Source: Saccoglossus kowalevskii
Lineage: Eukaryota > Hemichordata > Enteropneusta > Harrimaniidae
Length of the DNA: 16,467 nucleotides
NCBI RefSeq assembly: GCF_000003605.2
Contig: NW_003108086.1
Span: 8,757 to 25,223, forward strand
Direction of reading: 5' to 3'
The notes beneath the pieces are model-generated. The model saw only the letters and a list, made by a program, of their open reading frames with translations. It was not told the DNA's origin and did not search any database. Positions within the stretch are counted from its first letter, which is position 1. Every line of letters starts with the position of its first letter. The translations under genes and the position numbers were made by a program. This document shows, piece by piece, positions 1 through 7,400 of this stretch.

Positions 1-1470
1 AAATAAGTAGCGCTATTGTGAAGCACTATATTACCAGGAAGCCTCCAGTTGTACAGTTCACATTATAGTTTCAAGGTCCTAAGAAGCGTTTATGTACACG
101 TACACAAACAAAATGTAGAAATATATTGTCTAGATGCTGCATACATTGCAGCAGTTCAGTTCATACAAAGTTCATTTGTCTATTATGGTCATAGGAGACT
201 TGTGAATGCGTTACCCTCCCATGTTTTACCATTAGACTGGTTTAAGCCTGTGCACGGCAGTTTTACCATTCATGCTTGGACACTGAAGTGTATGCATGCA
301 CTTTTACAGTAGATGTTAATTTTGTCTATTGTAACAAAATACAAATTAGATATTATTATGCAAATTAGCTGTCATGTTTGCTCATTTACCTGTCTTATAG
401 ACAGTTTGTCAGTCACACCTTTAAATCTTTTGACTTGTATACCATATGGGAAACAACAAGCGTTATAATAGTCAGTGAACATGTGTCTTTTGATCAGTTC
501 GTCATATTTATTTTCTGTCTACTTGAATGTATTGAAAAATGAGCATTTTGAACTAATTTAATGAGTTTTATGTTCTGCGTGAATCAGCCATTATTGAAGA
601 CACTCAGACTCTGGTTTAAATAAAATTCCTTTTTTGGGTTTGAATGTAACACAAGCATCATCAGGGATAAAGGATTTAAAAAAACATTAAATAAGTGAAA
701 ACCATAACACAATTCATATTTTCACAGATACATTTATTTTGTGTAATCATCAAGATATATTTGCATAATTCATGGTGAATCAGTAAGGTTATAAAATGAC
801 TTGTTCTTTTTGACACTGAAGCATGTCCCGGTATATATGTTATGTCCTATAAGAACATTGTGGTAGTCAATTAATGCACATCCAATGAACAGTTCACCCA
901 CAAGAAAGTAGTAGGCTGCTAAGGCCATGCCCACCTAAGTTCAACATTGTTCATATTCAATTTATAGCATTGCTTAAGGTCAGATGACCCCCACCCCCCT
1001 CCAATGTCACAATATTAATTTGTTTGGTTTTTACACTGTACCCAACTAATGTACAGTTCAATTGAAAACTGGGGATGGGGTTTAGTCTTTTTAGTGAAAT
1101 TGTGAACAAAAATAGCACAACAATGTGATAGAAAATATTAAAAACAAATATTAGCAAGTGTACATGTATTATATTTTACACCAATTGGTATTTGACACAA
1201 GACCCATATTGAACTTGACAATGTGCGATGTATTTTTAAATATTAAAAATCAACATTATAGCATGTTTAGTCAAAATGACAACACTGCACTGTAGGTCAA
1301 GGAAATGTTTACACACAGATAATTGTCTGTACATGTCAAAATACATCAGTCTGTAGATAGTCATAATAAACAAATAAAATCATTACAAGTTGATTCAAAT
1401 TCACAAAACTGCTTTTTCAGTTCTAATATGTAGGGTGGGGGCAAACTGAATAATATTCTAGATCCATTTT
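1..1470. other. AT-rich non-coding stretch, probably GGH intron
   Basis: I see no exon of GGH or any other gene. Open frames are short, hydrophobic and without family motifs. The stretch contains ordinary A and T runs and a C-rich patch near 988-1001. Because the first GGH exon at 2532 starts mid-codon, this is most simply part of a long GGH intron. Confidence 0.55.
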
Positions 1471-2135
1471 TAGCTCCGCTGTCGACTTTGTCGAGCGGAG
1501 CTTATCATATGTGTGATTGTCCGTCGTCGTCAGTGTCAATGTTTTACTTTTTCGACTTCTTCTTGAAAACTACAAGCCTGAATGCTTTGATACTTGGTGT
1601 ATATGTACCTTGGGTAGACTTCTCTTAGGTTTGTTCATTTCATGTTGATATCTTCAATTCTCTAATTTTAGTGAATATTTTTGTCATTTTTGGTAAAAAG
1701 TGATATTTTCGACTTCTTGTTAAAAACCGCAAGTGCAATTGCTTTGATATTACATATATAGGTACTACATGTGGACCTCTCTCAGATTTGTTCATTTTGT
1801 AATGATATCTTTAATTCTCTAATTTTGGTGAATATTTTTGTCATTTTTGGTCAAAAGTGATATTTTCGACTTCTTGTTAAAAACCAAAAGTTCAATTGCT
1901 TTGATATTACATATATAGATACTACATGTAGACCTTTCTCAGATTTGTTCATTTCGTGATGATATCTTTAATTTTCTAATTTTGGTGAATATTTGTCACT
2001 TTTGGTAAAAAGTGATATTTTCGACTTCTTGTTAAAAACTGTAAGTCCGATTGCTTTGATACTATACATATTGTTCATTTTCTAATGATGTCTTCAGTTC
2101 TTTAATTGAAATGTGCATAGCTAACAGCGGAGCTA
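1471..2135. mobile_element. repeat element bounded by TAGCTCCGCT / AGCGGAGCTA
   Basis: The left edge TAGCTCCGCT (1471-1480) and right edge AGCGGAGCTA (2126-2135) are perfect inverted repeats of 10 bp. Just inside the left edge, 1472-1502 folds into a hairpin: AGCTCCGC and TCGAC pair with GTCGA and GCGGAGCT around a TTT loop. The interior is a tandem array (separate entry). No coding capacity or target duplication is evident. It looks like a short non-autonomous interspersed repeat, class unknown. Confidence 0.65.
1551..2125 (+). repeat. ~157-bp tandem repeat, about 3.7 copies
   Basis: The phrase TTCGACTTCTT recurs with its C at 1553, 1710, 1867 and 2022, giving periods of 157, 157 and 155. 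Each unit continues with GCTTTGATA, GTTCATTT, GATATCTT, TAATTTT.GTGAATATTT and ends AAAAGTGATAT. The fourth copy is cut short at the element's right edge. The first copy is the most diverged. Confidence 0.85.
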
Positions 2136-2531
2136 TCTCAGCTGATAGGCTGCTTGTTAAATTCTATTTTATTATCTGTCAATCTGATACAGCTGCCAGT
2201 GTACACACTTCTTCTTTCCCCCTTTATTTTTTTTCTCTTGCATCTCCCACAGAGAATAAAGATTAATAAACAAGTAATGGAAAATATAATGTTGAACTTG
2301 CCCAATACTATAGTAGTACACAACAATTCAATAAATCTAATTGATCAATTGCAAATGTCACTGCCTGTACTGTTACACTAGAAAATTATTCCATTTCTTC
2401 CAAAAAAAATGTACACACTTCTAACTAAATGTACTTGTACACTGACATCCAAGCATTGTTTTTGTGTCAGAGTTTGGTTGATTCAATTCAGACAGTCCTC
2501 ACTCACATGTGTAATATTTGACTTTCCATAG
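2136..2531. other. intron sequence before GGH exon a
   Basis: AT-rich with T-rich tracts; no exon or repeat recognised. Opposing short open frames at 2138-2381 are hydrophobic and without motifs. Confidence 0.5.
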
Positions 2532-2647
2532 CTTACAAAACAAGTAAATTATTTGGATCAGGCAGCGCAGAAACTGGCGATATTATAAACATTTTATCTA
2601 AAGAGAATGTGACATTTAATGCTCATTTTTATGGAATTACACCAAAG
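2532..2647 (+). CDS. GGH: GGH exon a (first GGH exon in the window)
   Basis: The acceptor is tttccatag and the donor is aag|gtaaga. The first two bases complete a codon begun in an upstream exon, then 38 codons follow. The stretch KLFGS...NVTFNAHFYG matches the region after the amidotransferase core in GGH, where the family has F..P..L..L..E..T.N.H. The exon ends in phase 0. Confidence 0.85.
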
Positions 2648-5440
2648 GTAAGACTGCTTTTATTTTTAACAAGGTTTCATCCAATCCCATATGATAGTAC
2701 ATTGATGCACATCCACTGAATATCCAGAGACAAATGCAAGCGAACGAGTCTGAAAGAAATAATGAGCATTTGTCTCAAGTTATTTATTTATTCTTAATGT
2801 ATAAAATGGAGGTTTATTTAAAATAGAATCTGATACAAACTTCAATGAAGGTCCGTCAAACACAATTTCACCCTATCAGTACTATTATTTGTAATTTACT
2901 GGAATAAAGCCAATCCATCTCGTTTTCCTGAAAGACAGCACAGTTAATAGGAGCCACCAAAAGAGGGCATGGTGAACGATGAGCCAATCATATAAAAGGC
3001 TGTTGTACTTTGCAAAATCTGGTCATTTCTACGTGAAGATAAAATATAAATGGTGTTATTGTTATTAAATATACATGTATTTGTTGCTGTTGATAAAACA
3101 ACTTACAGGCAATGTTGTCGTAGCAGATCAGTGAGAGAGACATTTGCATGCTGGTTGGCAAAAATAGAAAAAAATTACCATGCCTGCTACAGAACAAAAC
3201 TTTTTACTAAATGGAACAAGGAGCGTTGACAACGATGTTCTGCCTGGAAGCAATTTGAGTAAACTTTTGCTTCAATAGCCAATCAATATTGACAGTTAAC
3301 AATTCTATCATTGTAGACATTCAACAACAATACAAAGCTGAGAACATTCTACCGAATGCTGACTACAAACTATGACGACAATGGCAAGGAATTTGTGTCC
3401 ATGATAGAAGGTAGGTTTCTTTTTTGAACACCATTATTTCCCAAAAAAATGTACAAAATTCTTCCTGAAAAATTATTTAATATCTATTTTGTGAAAGATG
3501 ACCCAAGTTGACCAAAGTTCAGAGGAAGGAATAATTTGATGTGTCAATAAGAGTACAGATTCTTCAGTATTTGCAACTCCTACCTGACGTTTCCAGCTGT
3601 TCCTCTTTGTTACCACGGTACTTGGACCACCATTCAAGGGGCAAAACATGTCCTGTGGTGGCTCTCTCGCACTCAAAGATATCGCAGGGCCATTTGCAAG
3701 ATGCAACAATTATGTGAAGGCAATTTAATATCACAATTTGTTGCCTGCCATGACCAGCAGCCTGAGGGCAGACAACAAATCATGAGATTGCCCAAATGAG
3801 CATGTGTTATTTATTTTTTCACATTGAACAGGTACCATGCACAAATACACCTAACATACCGATACATCTCTCACATCTGCTCTCCCACAAAATAACAACA
3901 CTTATATTCGAAGTATTACAAGTGGCAGGCAGTTAAAGTATCTTCTATATCCATTTTGGCACATTCACTGTCTAGTTAAGATGGTTAAAGTTTCTTCAAA
4001 ATCCTTGAAAGCAACAGTGGCGAGGACCAGGGGGGGAGTTGCATGACACGATTGGTTGAAATAATAGTCTCATTTGCATAAATTAATATTCATGAGCAAA
4101 ATTGTGCCAAAATGCTTTCCGATAGCATACATGTTAGTTCTAAGTTGACTGATACCATCGTTACGAGCTAAAAAAAATAATCGGAAAAATGATGTAAAAG
4201 TATTTTTTGAGACATGTTTTCGATCAGACTCCAGCTAACTGTTGAAAGTAAGCACAAGTTTTCTCATTACCATGATCATAGCAAGTTATGAAATTCATGG
4301 AGAATGCAGAGGCACGTTTATATTTCACTCTAGTACTATTGCTCAAAATGTTTTCGATGACTTATTAGTGACAAGTTACCTAATTAGTATGCATTTCGAG
4401 AAAACACAGTGTGTGTGCATGCGCAGTTTGAAATGGAACAGATTTGAACGCAATAAAATCACGCGTAGAACTCGGGCTCCAGCAAGAAATTGTGGCGTCA
4501 AACTGGTTGTCGGTTGAATAGTTTTGCAGTAGACATAATTTTGGGGCCTGTATTTGTCTATGAAATGTTTCTAAGTTTTGTTGTGGATTATTCTGTAAAG
4601 AAATTGCTGAAATTATTTCATCTGTTCGTAAACGGGACGTTGTTGCTTTGACGATGAGCTACGGGCGACTGACGTCAAAACGTTCCATTCAGATCAGATG
4701 GCGCCCTCTCGTGCCAATCCCCCCCTGGCCAGGACAGTAGTTTCAGTGACATATCATGTAATATCCACTTTTATTCATGTGACTGAGTTTCAACCAATCA
4801 CAGCATGCATAACAGAAATAAAAATGCAACACATTAGGAGGCAGGAAGCACTTCATGAGATTTGAAAACAGATTAAGGTGACTTTAGATATCAATCTTTT
4901 TACAGCATTTAAGTATCCTTTCTATGGAGCTCAGTGGCACCCGGAAAAGAACAATTTTGAATTTGTTGCAAAGCTTGGGCCAAATTTACACCATTCCGCA
5001 GATGCCATCAAAGTAACTCTGTACATGGCACAGTTCTTTGTTAATGAAGGTACGTATTTGTAGAATGTTGCTTCGAAATTATAGCGTCGTTAATAAACAT
5101 GGAATACAGTTGTACATACAAATGTAAATTCATCTTGGAGGGGGCTGAATTAATTGACTAAACTTGTTAGTACCTGGGTATGTCTATTTTGCTATTACCC
5201 CGGTAGTAGTGTGTCTACGTAATAAACAAAATGCCATTTTTCGTGTGCTTCTACTAGAGCAAATATGGTATATTTTTTTCTTAAATGTACTGCATATAAT
5301 TTTTTTTATTTTTTTTTTCAGCTCGAAAGAGTTCACACAAATTTAAAAATGCCACAGAGGAAGCAGCTGCTCTCATTTACAACTTTCCTGTAGTTTATAC
5401 TGCAGGAAACACCAGTTATGAACAGTGCTATTTTTTTTAA
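2532..5440 (+). CDS. GGH: gamma-glutamyl hydrolase, C-terminal half (4 exons, 5' partial)
   Basis: Joined exons 2532-2647, 3317-3410, 4906-5049 and 5322-5440 encode 156 residues plus a TAA stop. GGH is a class I glutamine amidotransferase-like peptidase of the lysosome or secreted space that trims gamma-linked polyglutamate tails from folates. What is seen: the exon at 4906 reads YPFYGAQWHPEKNNFEF, where the W-H-P-E block supplies the catalytic histidine and neighbouring glutamate of the family. It is followed by a helix with FFVNEARKSSHKF, and the protein ends EQCYFF, close to the usual vertebrate C-terminus. Four N-x-S/T sites (NVT, NNT, NAT, NTS) fit a glycosylated secretory protein. Every junction is GT-AG and in phase (0, 1, 1). 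Animal GGH is about 320 residues, so roughly half is here. The signal peptide and the nucleophile-cysteine exon were not found between 1 and 2531 and should lie upstream of the window. The identification comes from remembered family sequence, not a search. Confidence 0.93.
2648..3316 (+). other. GGH intron (669 bp)
   Basis: It is bounded by gtaaga and ttgtag. I saw no coding exon or clear repeat inside. Confidence 0.75.
3317..3410 (+). CDS. GGH: GGH exon b
   Basis: The acceptor is ttgtag and the donor is gaag|gtaggt. The exon holds 31 codons plus one base. The stretch FYRMLTTNYDDNGKEFVSMI matches the GGH segment F..LTTN.D..G.EF.S..E that precedes the QWHPEK block. The last G joins CA of the next exon to give Ala. 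Confidence 0.9.
3584..3761 (-). other. exon-like open stretch antisense to GGH, unidentified
   Basis: On the - strand a good acceptor (ttgttgtctgccctcag) and a donor (cgtcag|gtagga) flank 178 bases that are open in phase 0 for 59 codons. The peptide contains ASCKWPCDIFECERA and LPLEWWSKYRGNKEEQLE, with four cysteines and a charged end. Base composition is less AT-rich than the surroundings. A second - strand frame is also open across the same bases (3709-3473), so the frame is not certain. I recognise no family. It could be a nested-gene exon, a relic of a transposon or retrocopy, or chance. Confidence 0.3.
4028..4727. mobile_element. hAT-like non-autonomous DNA transposon (700 bp)
   Basis: The ends are CAGGGGGGGA (from 4028) and its exact complement TCCCCCCCTG (to 4727). 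The similarity extends to about 17 bp with one indel (GTTGCA against TTGGCA). Directly outside lie the 8-base words GCGAGGAC (4020-4027) and GCCAGGAC (4728-4735), 7 of 8 identical, as expected for a hAT target duplication. CAG...CTG ends with an 8-bp duplication are characteristic of hAT. The interior has only a 91-residue open frame with no transposase motif, so it would need a transposase supplied elsewhere. Confidence 0.8.
4906..5049 (+). CDS. GGH: GGH exon c with the catalytic His-Glu block
   Basis: The acceptor is tttttacag and the donor is gaag|gtacgt. The exon encodes the most conserved part in the window: YPFYGAQWHPEK, then SADAIKVTLYMAQFFVNE. The W-H-P-E motif is diagnostic of GGH within the glutamine amidotransferase fold. 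An ATG-started reading from 4878 is only read-through of the intron before the exon. Confidence 0.95.
5050..5321 (+). other. GGH last intron (272 bp)
   Basis: It is bounded by gtacgt and a long T tract ending in ttcag. No internal feature is seen. Confidence 0.8.
5322..5440 (+). CDS. GGH: GGH terminal exon
   Basis: A T-rich tract and tttcag acceptor precede the exon. Its first two bases complete an Ala codon, followed by RKSSHKF...NATEEAAALIYNFPVVYT...SYEQCYFF and TAA at 5438-5440. The pattern F....EE..ALIY.F...YT.....F.QCY.F is the conserved GGH C-terminus, so the stop is at the expected place. Confidence 0.94.
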
Positions 5441-5512
5441 GTAGAAATGGGTAAATACTTTAAAACTCTGGGTGAAAAGTGTATATATACTTGACTGACT
5501 GGCTGATGTAAA

Positions 5513-5518
5513 AATAAA
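5513..5518 (+). terminator. candidate GGH polyadenylation signal (proximal)
   Basis: AATAAA lies 73 bases after the GGH stop codon. It is the first canonical signal downstream. A second one at 5694-5699 could be used instead. Confidence 0.5.
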
Positions 5519-5693
5519 AAATGAATTTTTGACCTGCAAAGAAATTTAATTATTATTAATTGAGAAATGTGTCTGTACTGTTATGACTAATACTGATAAT
5601 CTAATATTCACATAAAACAGCAATGCTTTGGTGGTTTCTAAAGGATTTTACTATTTTTGTAACATTTTAATATATATATATATAAACTTGGTA

Positions 5694-5699
5694 AATAAA
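5694..5699 (+). terminator. candidate GGH polyadenylation signal (distal)
   Basis: AATAAA follows a short TA-dinucleotide run, about 250 bases after the GGH stop. Either this or the proximal signal could define the 3' end. Confidence 0.4.
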
Positions 5700-5847
5700 T
5701 TGGTTGTGTGTGAAATGTTTTAGCTTATGGGATGCTTCATACTTATTTATACTAGCACAATAGATCCAAGATCTTGTTCAGAGGGGACCCTCCCCCCACA
5801 GGTCAGCGGATATAAGCTCTCAGAAAACACATGTATCTACAGTGTAA

Positions 5848-5876
5848 GCCAGTGAATATACCGGTACTCAAAATAT
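5848..5876 (+). repeat. dispersed repeat copy 1 (partner at 6675-6697)
   Basis: GCCAGTGAATATA and CTCAAAATAT are shared with 6675-6697. This copy has six extra bases, CCGGTA, between the two blocks. Both copies are followed, at different spacing, by a TTTTACAG phrase. Confidence 0.6.
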
Positions 5877-6083
5877 GGTTTTACAGTAGATTCTTTTAGG
5901 AGAGCATATTTAAGTGCACCCTATTTGGCAATTCAACATCCAACCATTGCAATATGCTAGAGCAACTTTGGTTACATGTTTAAGAGGTTCTTCCAATCAG
6001 ATCATTGTATTTTACCCAGGGCAAATGTGATACCACTTGGCAATTTCATAATTATTTTTTGCTTAAATCATTGTCCGATGTGA

Positions 6084-6240
6084 TACCACAACTGGTCGAT
6101 TTTGCAGCATATCCATGATTCTTTGTGTCAGGTTACACGAACGTTGTAGTTGCATAGAGCAAATCGGGTAAAAAGCTGCCAGCTTACAAGTCATGCTACT
6201 CATCACCACAAAGACATGTTGACAACTACCAGTTGTGGTA
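6084..6240. repeat. 13-bp perfect inverted repeat, possible small foldback element
   Basis: TACCACAACTGGT at 6084-6096 is the exact complement of ACCAGTTGTGGTA at 6228-6240, 131 bases apart. A direct echo ATGTGATACCAC occurs at 6025 and 6078. The right arm also forms a local hairpin, ACAACT-acc-AGTTGT. No target duplication was found. Confidence 0.4.
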
Positions 6241-6471
6241 ATTTTGCGTCAATACTAACTCATTCTAAAGGATTTATCATAAATAACAATAAAATTGCCA
6301 TGACTAGGCCAGTCCAGTCCAGGTAGAATCATGTACAGGTTCATGGAATGAGAGTTGTTTTAGATTTACATCAAGTTCACAAAACTGGGATTAGAATTAT
6401 ATGTTTGTGTACATTCTGATTGCCTACACAGCAAATAACCACATACTGGTTCCTCCAATGAATAGAATGGT

Positions 6472-6541
6472 ATCTTATGATTATTAGTACTAGCAGTGAT
6501 GTAAGGATCTTATGATTATTAGTACTAGCAGTGATGTAAGG
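6472..6541 (+). repeat. exact 35-bp tandem duplication
   Basis: Bases 6472-6506 and 6507-6541 are identical, each running from ATCTTATGATT to GATGTAAGG. There is no mismatch, so the duplication is recent, polymorphic or a possible assembly artefact. Confidence 0.95.
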
Positions 6542-6553
6542 ATAGTTTCTGTT

Positions 6554-6559
6554 TTTATT
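6554..6559 (-). terminator. candidate NUP85 polyadenylation signal (canonical)
   Basis: On the - strand this reads AATAAA, about 735 bases after the NUP85 stop and close to the 35-bp duplication. It is the first canonical signal I saw downstream of NUP85. Confidence 0.35.
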
Positions 6560-6674
6560 CATTGTTCATGAGGTTTTAATTTTGTTATTTCTGTTGATAT
6601 TAAGTCAAATCTTCATGAACATGTAAAGTAACAACATAACTCATCGTTTTCTTGGCAAATTCGTAAACTCAAAA

Positions 6675-6697
6675 GCCAGTGAATATACTCAAAATAT
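6675..6697 (+). repeat. dispersed repeat copy 2 (partner at 5848-5876)
   Basis: The same 23 bases as the copy at 5848, but without the CCGGTA insertion. A weaker third echo, CCAGTGAAAATA, follows near 6709. Confidence 0.6.
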
Positions 6698-6825
6698 CAA
6701 GTTGAAATCCAGTGAAAATAAATGTTTTTACAGTCTTCAGAAGTCGAGCAAACTATGGAAGAATAAACAGCGCCCTCACAGGTAACCAGATGGAATGGAA
6801 ATTCAATTGTTGGAAATATTCAACT

Positions 6826-6831
6826 TTTAAT
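6826..6831 (-). terminator. candidate NUP85 polyadenylation signal (variant)
   Basis: On the - strand this reads ATTAAA, the commonest variant signal, about 460 bases after the NUP85 stop. It is nearer than the canonical signal at 6554-6559. Confidence 0.35.
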
Positions 6832-7164
6832 TTCTGTCTTTACGATACAATAATATACATGTACTATTTTGCAACCTGAATTGACTTCAGCTGGGCACAG
6901 AGGGCGGTATAAAAGTAATGTTATTGACAACCTTCTCAATTCTCGGGGGCAGACATCCTGGCAACCATCACGGTGAAAAACGGTACTTTGGGATGGTTGT
7001 TGAGACTCCTCTGAACAGTGTAACGCGATTAGCCAAGATTACTTCAAAGTTGATTTTGTGCTGTTTTCTCGAATTTAGCCGCTTTCACCGGCTCGCGCAG
7101 AGTCCATAGAAATTATGGTAGAATGGCTTGTGACGTAGCTCTGCCCTGAGGATGATATTCCCGA

Positions 7165-7312
7165 TATTTCAGTACAAGTAATATGAATCTCGTTTCCATA
7201 GAGGGCGGTATACAATTTACATGACAGTCTTCCCTCTATCTCAGTAGTATGAATCTTGTTGCCATAGAGGGCAGTATACAATTCACATTTCTCTATATTC
7301 CTTCTATTTCAG
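7165..7312 (-). repeat. ~70-bp tandem repeat spanning NUP85 stop and 3' UTR
   Basis: The word TAT(T/C)TCAG recurs at 7165, 7237 and 7305, giving periods of 72 and 68. The two full units share ATGAATCT.GTT.CCATAGAGG, GC.GTATACAATT and a pyrimidine-rich end. The third start lies inside the NUP85 terminal exon, so the coding tail TEIEGI and its two downstream echoes come from the same unit. Confidence 0.85.
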
Positions 7313-7400
7313 TTCCTTCATGTAGTATGGCCCTTGACAGATTCCTTGCCAACGCTAATCGTAACAAGTCTATCTTCTCTTGATCCGCCTCTCTCTGACC
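7293..7400 (-). CDS. NUP85: NUP85 terminal exon
   Basis: A good acceptor (tttgtatttcccag) is followed by 35 codons and TAG at 7295-7293. The key peptide is [19 protein letters not shown], which matches the conserved NUP85 C-terminus. The last residues TEIEGI fall at the start of a ~70-bp tandem repeat that continues into the 3' UTR. A + strand reading across this exon is only its shadow. Confidence 0.93.
   Translation of the reverse strand, partial: GQREADQEKIDLLRLALARNLSRAILHEGTEIEGI

Larger units (their letters stand above)
3411..4905 (+). other. GGH intron (1,495 bp) with inserted elements
   Basis: It is bounded by gtaggt and tttacag. It holds an exon-like open stretch on the opposite strand (3584-3761) and a hAT-like transposon (4028-4727). 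The rest is unremarkable. Confidence 0.8.
5441..7292. other. intergenic stretch and 3' UTRs between convergent GGH and NUP85
   Basis: No coding sequence is recognised. It holds candidate poly(A) signals for both genes, a TA run at 5670-5683, a dispersed duplicate (5848 and 6675), a perfect 13-bp inverted repeat (6084-6096 and 6228-6240), an exact 35-bp duplication (6472-6541) and the NUP85 3' tandem repeat (7165-7304). Confidence 0.7.

Noticed and set aside
49-312. 87-residue + strand open frame as an upstream GGH exon or separate gene
   Set aside because: It contains no TCLGF-like nucleophile block or other GGH segment, has no convincing splice sites and looks like chance open sequence.
4242-4517. 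91-residue open frame as a gene
   Set aside because: It lies wholly inside the hAT-like element in a GGH intron and lacks recognisable motifs, including the hAT dimerisation region.
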